64,000 nucleotides of DNA from Sphaerolaimus hirsutus (lineage: Eukaryota; Nematoda; Chromadorea; Monhysterida; Sphaerolaimidae), in assembly GCA_964036195.1 (NCBI GenBank), contig OZ038450.1:30010794-30074793 (forward strand), written 5' to 3'. Below, one piece after another: positions 1-10,989 of the stretch (the first letter of the stretch is position 1; each line of letters opens with the position of its first letter). The notes under the pieces are model-generated. The model did not search any database, was not told the DNA's origin, and saw only the letters and a program-made list of their open reading frames with translations. Both the position numbers and the translations under genes were made by a program.

Positions 1-600
1 CCAGAAATTTTTCTTATCGGGACCGGGACCGGCACTGGCTGTTCGTACCAAGACCAGGACCGGGAGTGGCATTTATTTTTTATCGGGACTGGGACTGGGG
101 TGTTGGGCCGGGACCGGTATTGCCTCAGTCCCGGAATTTTGCCGAACCATCTACTGGGACTGGGACTGGGGTAGCGGGACCAGAATAATAGGCCCTTGAA
201 ATGTAAAAATAGGCCTTCAAAATCATAATAGAGCCTCTGAAATGATGATTTTATGAAAAAACGTTGTTTATTCATTGTAAAACAACATTTTTTATCCCTT
301 AGCGGGACCACTATAAAATTCAAGGGACCGGGACCGGGACTGGCGGATTGTACCGGGACCGGGACTGGCGGATCGTACCGGGACTGGGGCCAGGACTGGC
401 GGATCATACCGGGACCAGGACCGGGACTGGCAGATCATACCGGGACCGGGACTGGCATTTGTTTTTATCGGGACCGGGACCGGGACTGGGGGGTCGGGAC
501 CAGGACGGACTGGGACTGGTACCATCTCAGTCCCGGAATTTTGCCAAACCATCTACCGGGACCGTGGTCCCGTTTGAACCCTGGTTGTGATCATGAAACT
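1..600. repeat. GGGACCGGGACTGG minisatellite
   Basis: Two blocks (about 20-175 and 300-580) of a degenerate short unit, GGGACCGGGACTGG with interspersed CGGATCATACC, are separated by unique AT-rich DNA. A remnant of the same motif (CCCGGTCCCGGATGAG) sits at 886-920. Open frames across it are repeat translations (Gly/Pro/Arg/Asp periodic peptides) with no codon bias, so I do not call genes here. It may be the interior of a transposon whose ends are outside or unrecognised. Confidence 0.8.
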
Positions 601-1474
601 TAGGCTAGTGTAAGCCAGTGTGTTGGCAATGTGCTGATAGTATTCAACACTTTCATCAACATCATTGATATTAAGGTAAAATTAATATGCACATCAGGGT
701 GCACATCATTAAGGTAAAATTAATATGCACACCATGGGAACTGTGATGGATGTTTTTGGTGATCATCTGAGATCTTGTTGTATTGCAGTGATTTTAATGT
801 TGTTTTGAAATGTGCAGTAAAAAAATATGTCAATTAAATTTCATTTGTGTTTCATTACTGATCTGTAGTGGACACATTAGTAATTTCCCGGTCCCGGATG
901 AGTCCCGGACTTTTCAGCCCGACCATGTAAATACAAACAATCAATGAAGTCAGACTGAACAAAACAGCTGTGTCTGGTTTGATTCAGTGCAAATTGAGCA
1001 CATCTGCTGTGTGAAGATGCAATGGAATGTGTAATATCAACAAAAACAGGACATACATGTGTATGTAGTATGATAGAAATGTGCTTGCGAATTTTAATGG
1101 AAAAATAATTCCCCCTTGAATAATTCCTCCCTCAAAATTGTCTGATGAAAAAAAAATTCCCCCAGGGAAGTACTCAAGTAAATACGGTAGAATGGTGAAA
1201 TTCTATTAGAAGAAATACAACAGTCAAAAATGGGTACTGTATTGCCTTGTTTTGAACTCTGGGCTGTATTTTTTTACAATGCTCTTACAGTGGGACTCAA
1301 TTTGAACATGATACACAATTCAAGCATGATATTGTACTATTTCTTAAGGTATCCCAAATTATAAGCTAAGCACTAGGTATTTTGCAAAATTTTTGTCCAC
1401 AAGCACACAATTTCACACACAAATTGACATTGGTGGTTGTTTTCATTGATTTTGTGGCATATTTAGTATCAAAG
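601..1474. other. Intergenic, no gene seen
   Basis: AT-rich sequence without a supportable exon. It holds a degenerate relic of the CCGTATTT TA-element family at about 1,085-1,192 (blocks of AATTCCCCC and a right end reading AAATACGGTA). Confidence 0.5.
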
Positions 1475-1890
1475 CAGGGGTTGAGTAGGGCGGTTGGGGG
1501 AGTTACCCCCCCCCCCAAATTCGCCAGCTATCTATCTATCCCAGAGGGAAAATTTTCAGCTATCTATCCCAAAATCGTCAAAATTTTGCCCCAATTTTTG
1601 CTCAAAATCGATAATTATCATACCATTTTATAGTTTTCACCTTCAAAATTCTAATTCATGTTCCTTATTGCTCATTTTCAGCTATTTTTTGTACTATATG
1701 TACTTATATACCTATTTTAGCTGTTGTTCACCTACTTTCAGCTTTTTTTCCCTTTTCTCCCTTCTATACCTTGGAAAAGCCTATATATTGCCCCCCCCCA
1801 AAAAAAAATTTTTCAGCTATCTATCCCTCCGGGGGAGCGATTTGCTCTCTATATGAACCCCCGCGTAGGTCCAAATCTGCACAACCCCTG
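1475..1890. mobile_element. hAT-type MITE, TSD TATCAAAG
   Basis: The element begins CAGGGGTTG and ends CAACCCCTG as an inverted repeat. It is flanked on both sides by the 8-bp direct repeat TATCAAAG (1,467-1,474 and 1,891-1,898). An 8-bp duplication and a CAGGG end fit the hAT superfamily. The interior carries repeated CAGCTATCTATCCC units and poly-C runs and no transposase. Short frames inside are not genes. Confidence 0.85.
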
Positions 1891-2087
1891 TATCAAAGCA
1901 TACATTTCTATGTGCTACCATGGGCAATGTGCTTCCACATTCAAGTAATGTGCTTCCATGTACCTTCACAATGTGTAAAAAAATTTAACATCACTCCCAA
2001 AGTAACAACGTCCTTTTATAAACTTGTTTGATCACTATTCGATGCCAAACTTCACTTGAAGTCAAGAACATTTGACTATAATGGGAT

Positions 2088-2278
2088 TAGTGATGGAAAA
2101 GCGCCAGGAAAAATGGTGCCATGGCGCCATCTGAAAAAATGGCGCCAGGTGCCAGAAAAAAATGGCGCCATTGGCGCCTGGCGCCATTTTCTCTGGCGCC
2201 TTTTGGCGCCCAGCGACAAATTTTTTGACGGGCGCCCTTGGCGCCTGGCGCCATTTTCCTGGCACTTTTCCATCACTA
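2088..2278. mobile_element. GCGCCA palindromic element, short copy
   Basis: A foldback sequence with ends TAGTGATGGAAAAGCGCCA and its inverse TGGCACTTTTCCATCACTA, filled by GGCGCC/ATGGCGCCAT palindromes. Larger members of the same family at 39,428, 39,992 and 50,097 have 8-bp duplications. This copy does not: AATGGGAT is on the left and GTTGACAC on the right. Open frames on both strands are repeat artefacts. Confidence 0.7.
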
Positions 2279-2286
2279 GTTGACAC

Positions 2287-3064
2287 CAGAGTTGTTAAAA
2301 TACTGGTATTTTTGGAAAGCGTAAGCGTAAGCGTAAATACACTTTCCAAATTTGGAGTATGGATACTGTAAGCGTAAGGTATTTTTAAAATACCTAGGAA
2401 AGCGTAAAAAACGCGTAAGCGTAAAAATTGTTAAGCATCAGAAAGAGTGCTCTTGCTGTTAAGCATCAGAACACCCTTGCTTTCACTTTTAGATGAGATT
2501 ATTTATAATTTCCATTCACTTTTTCATCCTTTCATTTGCATATGCATATGAATTTTATCATTGTGATCATTACAATTTGTCCAGTTTTGTTCAGTGAATT
2601 CTTCCCAAATCAAGCCCTCATTGACATTTTTCGGACGTCCACTTGGTAGTCTGCCCTTAGATGTTCATGACAATTCATCAGCAGCAACACCTAAATAATC
2701 ATGATCTTCTAACTCGGAGTTCATGCTGTTGACGGCGACAACATCGCCGTCAGAATCCATTTAAGACTCCAAAATGTCTCATCTAAAGCCACAATTTCGC
2801 GACACAATTTGTACATGCGCCGCTATTTCCAGTGCATCACTGCACACACGCAGTCTCTTCTCAGTACGCAGTCATGTTCACTTTCTTTTTTGTGGTGAAC
2901 TGGACCGCGTGAAAAGCTTTTTTACGCTTTTAGTACCCGGGTATTTTGGCCGGGAAAGCGTAATAAAGCGTACGGGTATTTTATGAAAGCGTAAGCGTAA
3001 GCGTAAGTATAAATACATTTATCCAGGTATTTCGGGTAAGCGTAAATACGCTTTCGCAACTCTG
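2287..3064. mobile_element. hAT-type element, TSD GTTGACAC
   Basis: Ends CAGAGTTG...CAACTCTG with 8-bp duplications GTTGACAC at 2,279-2,286 and 3,065-3,072. Subterminal regions carry many AAGCGTAAGCGTAA repeats in inverted orientation at the two ends. The interior has no recognisable transposase. Relatives lie at 22,179 and 36,832. Confidence 0.85.
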
Positions 3065-3819
3065 GTTGACACAAGGCCATATCTGGGAGCTTATAAAAAA
3101 CTGTTTAAAAACGTTTAAAAAAATAAAAAACGTTTTTATTATATAAAATACATGGCGTTAGCGTTCCGACAAATTAGCCTCGCTACCGAGGCGTTCCGAA
3201 AACTTTTTAAAAAATTTCCATTTTATTTACAGATGCATCCCAAAAGTGTTGTCACAAGCTGTGAACGTGCTTTGCTTGTGACAACATTCTACAGTTGCCA
3301 TTACCCAGTGGCATGAGAAGTCATTGCAAAGTGCATGTAATTAATAGCACATTTGAATAAATATTTTGTGCCAACTATACTATGGTTTCATCAGAGCAAA
3401 AAATGGCATTTTGAGTGCATAATATAAAATTTTATGTTTGTCGGCGCCATCGAGGCCGATTTGTCCCGTTTTTATCGAGGCTAATTTGTCGTCACACATG
3501 ACATTTTTTCAATTTTCATCCAAAAATGTCTGTGACGACAGACTTTTTCTGTCGTCACCAAAAATCCGTGTAAACAGGGCCTAAGCTTAACATATTGATA
3601 GAAATCAAACTACAGTAGAAAGATTTTTTGAAATTAGTGTTTTGGGAAATTTTTAGCAGTAATGTATATATATTTTTTCTAAAAAGCTCGAGAGATTTAC
3701 AAGTATTGAGTGTGTCCAGAATCTATCAATCTACCAACATTCCCTCAACATAAGCAAATTTTCTGTTCAGACAAAGAATTGATTTGATCTTGATTAATCT
3801 GAAAAATTAAAATTTTCAG
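3065..3819. other. Probable intron of gene Z, no feature
   Basis: AT-rich DNA upstream of the gene Z exon. I see no exon matching the other family members here. Some GAGGC/GTTCCG repeats at 3,150-3,200 and 3,430-3,560 look like an old degenerate transposon. It is presumably intronic, since the next downstream feature is an internal or last exon. Confidence 0.4.
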
Positions 3820-3936
3820 AACTATGGCGGGTTATGCAATGGACCACCCGAGGAATGTGGAGAGGAACCGGCAGATGCCTATGTACATAATCCCGAGCCC
3901 GATGATTCTGTTGTGGCACACGTTTTTAATGTTTAG
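3820..3936 (+). CDS. Gene Z last exon (YGGLCNGPPEECG motif)
   Basis: After an acceptor AAAATTTTCAG the frame reads NYGGLCNGPPEECGEEPAD and continues with an acidic tail to TAG at 3,934. The core YGGLCNGPPE-x-CG is the same as in the last exons of genes A, A' and C (starts 22,941, 37,454, 52,949). Those end three residues after the second Cys of this motif, whereas this one has about 23 more residues rich in Glu, Asp and Pro. I infer an upstream tandem paralogue whose other exons lie before the window or are lost. Function unknown; by analogy secreted. Confidence 0.6.
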   Translation, partial: NYGGLCNGPPEECGEEPADAYVHNPEPDDSVVAHVFNV

Positions 3937-4386
3937 GTCTAATTATAACATTTTTTCTGACCTTGCATGCAAGATTCTGTTGTTGTTGCATGCAAGATGT
4001 TGTGGCATGGATATTTTGAAGATGAATGTTATAAATATAAACATCGAAAATTATTATATTCAGTCATTTTTTGGATATTTTTTTCATGGGAATGGTAGAA
4101 TTAATTTTTATTGATTTAATCATGTTTGTATTGAGATACTCAATGTCTCAATAATATCTTACAGGGTTGCAACTGAGAAGTAATTGACAGGAGTAAAATC
4201 AAGTGTAAAGTCATGTGACAGGACAAGGATATGTAAAAAACTCGATACATAACAAATAGGTAAATAACTAAAAAAATAATCCCCTCGAAATGCTCCCTTG
4301 AAATACCCCGAGATCTGAGAAAGCATATGAAAAATAAACCCCCATCATAGAGAATGTAATTGCTAAAAACAACAGTTTGCGATCTG
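3937..4386. other. Intergenic, relic TA element only
   Basis: AT-rich DNA 3' of gene Z. A degenerate CCGTATTT-family piece lies at about 4,252-4,350 (AATCCCCTCGAAATGC, AATACCCCGAG). Nothing else supportable. Confidence 0.4.
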
Positions 4387-4657
4387 TTTTTACTGTATAC
4401 TCGGCGGACATGATACTCTGCCCTCGCACTCATTTATGTCTCACGTTGGAAGCGTGCCAATGATGATAAAGTATGCTATTTTTGTAAAAAAGATGAAAAA
4501 ATCATTGTTGTGAATAAGTTAACGTATAGCGTTATAACAGAGATGACTTTTTCAACTTTTTATGAAAATCGCATGTGTAAAAAAATCGTTGGCTCGCTTC
4601 CAGCGGGAACCACGCGTGCAGTGTGTAAAGTAACTGGAGTATACTTCTGCATATTTT
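4387..4657. mobile_element. Inverted-repeat element, first of two copies
   Basis: Arms CACGTTGGAAGCGTGCCAA and TTGGCTCGCTTCCAGCG are inverted and the ends approach GTATACTC...GAGTATAC. A related copy is at about 54,665-54,900 and a partial one at 56,463. No target duplication was established and no coding capacity is seen. Confidence 0.45.
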
Positions 4658-4786
4658 ATCGATGACATATTGATTTTGGGGCATCACCATGAAATTGATT
4701 TGTCGGTGGACCATTTTTAATTGAACGTTTTTCATTCAAATTTTAATTTCACATCTCGCACATAATAAATCTTTGCATAAAATTGA

Positions 4787-7039
4787 GGATATTTTCATAG
4801 GCCCAAGCCGGGGACTGGTACCCAGCAAAAAATATAATTTTTCAAAAGTCAATGATTGGTGTGTATGGGTTGTTTGTATGTTAATTAGGTTAATTAACAC
4901 CAATTTAGCATGCACAAAATTTCTGCAAGACCGTTACACATGCTGACATATTTCCTTTGGGATGGTGTATAAATTTAGTTCAATTTGTCTCAAATTTGGC
5001 ATGCGTGTACTCTTTGTTTAGTGAGTCGCATGCCAAATTTTAGCTCAGAGCGGTTAGTGAATCTTATTTTATTTATACTTTTATTTTGGTTGATCAGTAT
5101 TTTTTTCAGTAAACAAATAATTTTGGTCCCTGACCGGGGACGTACATCCCCGACAGTGGACGAAAAATTTGTACATCCCTGCTCAGGGACCAAAATTCTT
5201 TCTTTACTGAAAAAAAATTTCTCACCGGGGACGTTTGGCCCCAGTCGGGGCCATTTCTATTGCCGCCGGGGACCGGTCCCCTAAACTAACTAAGGATTCA
5301 CTAAATGCTCTGAGCTGAAATTTGGCATGCATACTCACTAAACAAAGGAGTGCACGCAGGCCAAATTTAAGACAAAATGAACTAAATTTATACACCGTCC
5401 CAAAGAAAATATGTTGGCGTGTGTAACAGTCTTTCAGAAATTTTGCGCATGCTAATTTGGTGTTAATTAACCTAATTAACATAAACACCTTCCCGGACAA
5501 GTTCACCACCCAATTTTTTATTTCACTTCGGATGTAATATATCCTTCCATGGGGGTGTTATAAAGCTGAAACTTTGAATATATAAAGTTGTAACACTGCC
5601 CTACTCTGCTTCAATGGGGGGAGGTGGGGCGACTCACTGCAGGGTGGGTTGCCCTATACACAACAATTTTTTTTGGCTTTTTTGCTGTCCCAAACAAGTT
5701 CACCACCCACTTGATTAGCTACACTTCGAGGGTCGTATCTCCAGTTGTGAGGCTGGTATGATGCTGAAATTTGGGAGATGTCTTGCCAACAACCCCCCTT
5801 ACAATACACGAGTGGGGCTGCCTGCCAGCGACTCATTACGGTATGCATTGCTGCATGTACAGTTGTTAATTTTTTTCAAAACATCCCAAGCATCCCAAAC
5901 AAGTTTGCCATCAAACTGCATTAATAAAAATGTTGTGAGAACATACCTGGTAAAAAATTGAGTCAGATTTGAACCATAATTCTGCTCATTAAGATATTTT
6001 CAGTATGGCACCCACCCCGTCCCATAAACAGCTGGGCAAAAATTTCACTTTAAACCAATTTTTTGTTTCACACTTGAAAAGTTGGTTTACAAAGTTCATT
6101 AGGGAAGGGTCCAATGTTCAAAGTTACGTAAACAACATGACTTCTAAAATGCCTCCATAAGCAAAATTTATTTGGGATGAAAACTATGGTGTCATAATGA
6201 CATCATCACAGGAACAAAATTTGACAAAATTTCCATTTTTTCATTCACCCCAAGTAAATTTCCTTATGCAGGCATTTTAGAGGTAATGTTGTTTACATCA
6301 CTTTGAACCTTAAAACCTTCCCTAGTGAACTTTGTACACCAACTTTTTAAGTGTGAAACAAAAATTTGGTTTAAAGTGAAATTTTCAGTCTGCTGTTTAT
6401 GGGACGGGGTGGGTGCCCTACTGAAAAAAATTTTATGAGCAGAACTAGGGTTCAAATTTTATTCAATTTTATATCAGGTACATTCTCACAACATTTTTTT
6501 ATAATGCAGACGGATGGCGAACTTGTTTGGGAGATTTAGGTTGACTTAGACTTAGATATTAACTTTATATGCGGCGACCCATGCTGTACTGGGTCGTCGG
6601 CGGCCACCCACTGATGAATTGTGAGAGGGGGTTGTTTGCAAGACATCCCCCAAATTTCAGCTTTCTATCGCCCACACAGCTGGAGATATAGCCCTTGTAG
6701 TGTAGCCAATCAAGTGAGTGGTGAACTTGTTTGGGACACCAAAAAAGCCAAAAAAAAATGTTTGCATGTAGGGCGACCCACTCTGTAGTGAGTCTCCGCA
6801 CCTCCCCCCATTAATACGGAGTAGCGGAGTGTTAGGACTATATACCAACCAAATATTAGTTTTATATACCGTAGTTCCCATAGCCAGAGATATTGCATCT
6901 GAAGTGAAATAAAAAAATGGGTGGTGCACTTGTCCGGGAAGGTGTTTACAAACAACCCATACACACCAATCATTGACTTTTGAAAAATTTTATTTTTTGC
7001 CGGGTACCGGTCCCCGGCCGGGGCCTATGTAAATAGCCT
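4787..7039. mobile_element. GGGACCGGTCCC element, long copy
   Basis: The left end (TTTTCATAGGCCCAAGCCGG) and right end (GGGGCCTATGTAAATAGCC) are inverted. Both arms then carry GGACCGGTCCC, CAAAAAATA, and AAAAGTCAATGATTGGTGTG. Inside are GGGGACGTACATCCCC palindromes and a second inverted pair (CCCAAACAAGTTCACCACCC). Family members recur at 18,840, 27,090, 32,625, 33,030 and 42,800. No transposase is seen and the superfamily is unknown. Confidence 0.6.
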
Positions 7040-7468
7040 AAAATTGATTATTAAACATGAATTTTTAATAAAAAATATTGAAAACATGAAACAAGTAATT
7101 TTTGTGGTGACATTTTATTTGTCATATCACCTTCTATTTGTACCGTATTTCCTCGAAATACCCCCCCCCCTCGTTCTACCCCCCCCCCCCCCTCTCGGGA
7201 CCACTATGAAACAATCACCCCCCCTCGAAATACCCCCCCCCCCTAAATTGAGTGTAAAGGGAACGTACATGACAATACCTGTAGTTTGTGTTCTGTGTAA
7301 TGCAGACTGAAACAATGTCGGTGTCACGTGAGAACAGTGTACATACCATCTACATACTGATATTAGACCACAGAATCTTATAAATGGCGGTTTTAGTTGC
7401 ATTTTTCGACGTCTGCGTACGTTTCAGACGACAATTTCGTACTGGGATCTCAAAAAATTTCTCGTGAA

Positions 7469-8789
7469 CAGGGTTGGTTTTATAAAAATCATTTGTATAC
7501 AAATTGTATAAAAATTGTATAAAAATGTATTTTATTTTTATTTTATTCTTGTTTCATTTTATTTTATTTTATTTTATTCCAAAATAATAATAAAATAATA
7601 AAATGGACCATTTTACAAAAATTTTACAAAAATTTTACAGAAATTTTACAAAAAATCAGAATCTTGCATGCAAGGTCAGAAAAATGTGATAATTAGACCT
7701 AAACATGAAAAACGTGTGACAAATTTTTCCATTACGTTGCAAAAGTAGCATGCAGTAGGTATTGTTAGCTAGTTGCAAGTGTTAAGTTACAATTATCAAT
7801 AAGAATTGTTTGCATTTTCAGTAGAACGATTACTGGAGTGTGCATCATGCAAAGTGTCAATTGTCATGACCAGGGTTGGTTTTAGTAAAATTCTTTTTAC
7901 TAAAATTGTAGTAAAATTGTATAAAAATTGTATTTTATTTTTATTTTATTCTTCAATTTTCCATTTTATTTTTATTTTATTCTTCAATTTTCTATTTTAT
8001 TTTTATTTTATTTGTATTTTTTATTTTAGATCGCAACCAGAAGTGCTTTTTGTAAAATTATTTTTACTAAAATTGTAGTAAAATTGTATAAAAATTGTAT
8101 TTTATTTTAATTTTATTCTTCAATATTGCATTTTATTTTTATTTTATTCGTCAATTTTCCATTTTATTTTTATTTTATTTTTATTTTTTTCTGAGATTTT
8201 GCCAACCCTGGTCATGACAAATGCCATGCAGAGTGTAAATTGTGTATCTGAATCTCATGTTTTGGTATCCAAACCTTATATTTTGGTATCCAAATCTTAT
8301 TTTTTTTGTATCCAAACGTTCACATAAGATTTGGTTACAAAAACAACAAGCTTTGGATATAAAATATAAGATTTGGACACAAAAGATAAGATTTGGGTAC
8401 AATTTGCTTTACAGTTTTCACTTTAATTTATATTTGTCATGACAATTCACACTTTACTAAACATTTTCATGAAAATTGACACTTTCCATTCCATTTCATA
8501 TTACATTTTGACACTTTACATGGCTTGGGACTGCCCCAGCTCTGCGAATGAACAGGTTGAACTATAAACAACAGAATAAATTTTTACAAAAAATACGGAT
8601 TTTTATACAATTTTTACAAAAATATGAATTTGTATACAATTTTACAAAAATTTTACAAAAATTCGAATTTTTATACAATTTTTATTTTTATTTTGAAATT
8701 TTCCATTTTATTTTATTTTATTTTATTCTTGAATTTTCCATTTTATTTTTATTTTATTTTTATTCTTTTTTGAGATTTTGCCAACCCTG
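7469..8789. mobile_element. hAT-type element, TSD CTCGTGAA
   Basis: Starts CAGGGTTGG and ends CCAACCCTG with 8-bp duplications CTCGTGAA at 7,461-7,468 and 8,790-8,797. The interior is AT-rich with TTTTATTTTTATTTTATT arrays and inverted GTATCCAAATCTTA repeats near 8,240-8,400. No transposase. A shorter member of the same family is inserted in it. Confidence 0.9.
7871..8210. mobile_element. hAT-type MITE nested in same family
   Basis: Same ends CAGGGTTGG...CCAACCCTG, with its own 8-bp duplication GTCATGAC (7,863-7,870 and 8,211-8,218). It lies inside the 7,469-8,789 element, so the family transposed at least twice here. Confidence 0.9.
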
Positions 8790-9401
8790 CTCGTGAAATA
8801 ATACCCCCCCTCGAAATACCTCCCCCCCTCGTTCTAACCCCCTCCCCCTCTCGAGACCACTATGAAACAATCACGCCCCGGGGGGTTTTTCGAGGAAATA
8901 CAGTAGTTGTGTTGTAACGGCAGCCTTACACAAGGATTACAGTATTGTGATTCTTCCATTAAGTTCAGTTTCTGTAGTAGAAAAACAAAGACAATTTGCA
9001 AAAAGCACAAAATTGAAAAGCACAATTGCAAAGACAACGGATTGACCAAAGAAATGCGTGATGGATCAAGTTTTCATTTTCTTATGAAAGAATCTGTAAA
9101 TTTTACTGGAAGATTTGAACATTTGCATTTGCAAATAAAAATTGATGATTTACATATTTGTGTTGTGTTCAGTCACAGATGTCTAAGATTGTCTAAAATA
9201 ATGCATATAAATGTGGGGATAATGGGACAACCAAAAGAATGTGTGCTTATTCAGAATAATACCATAATTCAGAATAATTATGCAAGTTACTGCTGCATTT
9301 TATGTGCCATTTAGTTTACATAAACAAAAACGTAACAGGTAAAAGGAAAAGGTGCTACTAGTCCATTTTCACACTTGAAGACATTTTGAAAAATATCGAT
9401 T

Positions 9402-9477
9402 ATGAGGTCAACACTTGTTCTATTGTTGATATCTGTGTTTTGTGCACTACAAACACATGCATGTTCATATTTTAAAT
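9402..9477 (+). CDS. Gene A exon 1: signal peptide
   Basis: The ATG opens MRSTLVLLLISVFCALQTHA, a clear signal peptide with a hydrophobic core and a small-residue cleavage site. CSYFK follows, then the exon ends in phase 1 at AAAT|GTGAGT, a good donor. The related first exons at 26,626 and 42,503 share the length (76 nt), the donor, and the residues FCAL...T.AC..FK. This is the N-terminus of the best-resolved member of the secreted family. With all exons joined and the exon 5 MITE ignored, gene A would encode 457 residues. It is presumably secreted or extracellular. Confidence 0.75.
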
Positions 9478-9800
9478 GTGAGTCTGCACTCCAGGGTAAA
9501 TCATAAACCTTCTCACATCATAAAAACAATTTTACATTGCAATAAAATCTTTGTGTGATGCTAAGATTAGCTTCAACTATAAGATCCAAAAATTAAATTA
9601 AACATCTTAGCAAAACAATTAAGCTGAGCGATTCGGTCGAAAGGAACCATCATATCAAACAAAAAATGCACCAGAGCAGTGCAAGGCTGAAGTTCGAAAA
9701 TGTGGTCAGTTTTCCTATCTATTCAACTAGGTATGTATTTAGAGACATCTAAATAGATATGTTTGTGAATGAATTGCGTGCAAAGTATGCCTAATGTAAT
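9478..9800. other. Gene A intron 1, first part
   Basis: Intronic DNA with no separate feature. The segment 9,600-9,730 resembles the sequence downstream of the exon 1 copies at 26,740 and 42,620 (AAAAAATGCACCAGA). This shows that exon 1 and flanking intron were duplicated together. Confidence 0.5.
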
Positions 9801-10224
9801 AGACTAGCAGGATTCTCTCTGACCTTCGGTCGGGTTTTGTGGTTCTCTACAATTAATACCATTGGAGGAAATATGATAGTTTAGTTAAGTTTGCCCACAT
9901 GCTAGGCATGTGTTTTGAAATGCGGTATGTAATGTACCAACAATAACAAGACCAATACCAAAGATGCAATGTTTTGGAATGGATTTTTTGTAAACTTCTG
10001 TAAAATGGTTGGGCAGTGTGCATTTTGTGTGGTATAGGTTTTGTGATATGATAGTGTGGTTTTTGCAAGGTGTCAAACTTTGTTGTTATCTTAAATTGGT
10101 TACATTTGTGCTTTGCTGTTCTTTTTGTGTTTGTAAATCCTTGTGGTATTAATTGTAGAGAACCACAAAACCCAACTGAAGGTTGGAGAGAATCCTGCTA
10201 TAGGTACCCACTACTCAGAGGCTT

Positions 10225-10925
10225 GCAAAAACTGACACCCCAGTGGGGACCCCCCTCCAAATGGCATCACCCAGGGAACCCCCCAAAAGTGGCACCCCCT
10301 GGGAACCGCCCAAAAATGGGACCCCCTGGGAACCGCCCAAAAATGGGACCCCCTAGGGCCCCACAAATATGGCACCCCCTGAGGACCACCAAAAAATGGC
10401 ACCCCTTAGGGACCCCCCAAAAATAGCACCCCCTAGGGACCCCCCAAAAATGGCACCCCCTGGGGACCCCCCAAACATGGCACCCCCTAGGAACCGCCAC
10501 AAAATGGTACCCCCTGGGGACCCACCCAAAGTTGGCTCCCCCTGGGGACTCTCCAAAAATGGCACCCCCTGGGACCCCCCCCCCAAAATGGCACCCCCTA
10601 TGGACCCCCCCCCCACAAAAAAATATAGCACCCCCTAAGGACCAACAAAAAACGGCACCGCTGGGGACCACCCAAAAAATGGCATCCCATGGGGACCCCC
10701 TTGAAATGGCACCCCCATATGTGCCTCCAAAAAATGGCACCCCCTGGAGACCCCCCAAAAATGGCACCCCATGGGGACCCCCTCTAAATCCTGTAAACAC
10801 AGCCCCTAGTTTGGAAACTCCTGTAAACTCAGCCCCTAATTTGGAAACTCCCATAGACTCAGCCCCTAATTTGGAAACTCCCATAAACACAGTCCCTAAT
10901 TTGGAAACTCCTGTAAACTCATTTT
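10225..10925. repeat. Minisatellite: ATGGCACCCCCTGGGGACCCCC
   Basis: About twenty degenerate units of roughly 28-30 bp (ATGGCACCCCCTGGGGACC plus a CCCAAAA spacer) run to about 10,790. Units of AACTCCTGTAAACTCAGCCCC and a TAATTTGGA spacer follow. Long open frames on both strands (for example 239 codons on the minus strand) are by-products of a unit length near a multiple of three. They have no other coding signs. Confidence 0.85.
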
Positions 10926-10989
10926 CAGGTTTATGGTAATGTAGTGTCAAAATAGAATGAATATTTGAAATAATCGCTAGCATCAATCC

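Larger units (their letters stand above)
7143..8903. mobile_element. CCGTATTT TA-element with nested hAT
   Basis: Ends CCGTATTTCCTCG...CGAGGAAATACAG between TA dinucleotides. Subterminal blocks alternate CTCGAAATA with long C runs, and the interior keeps the family motifs GGGACCACTATGAAACAATC and GACGTCTGCGTACG. A hAT-type element (7,469-8,789) is inserted inside, explaining its unusual length. The family is non-coding. TA targets suggest a Tc1/mariner-like mobiliser, which is inference. Confidence 0.75.

Noticed and set aside
10267..10986. 239-codon minus-strand open frame
   Set aside because: It is a translation of a tandem repeat whose unit is near a multiple of three; no splice sites, domains or conservation.
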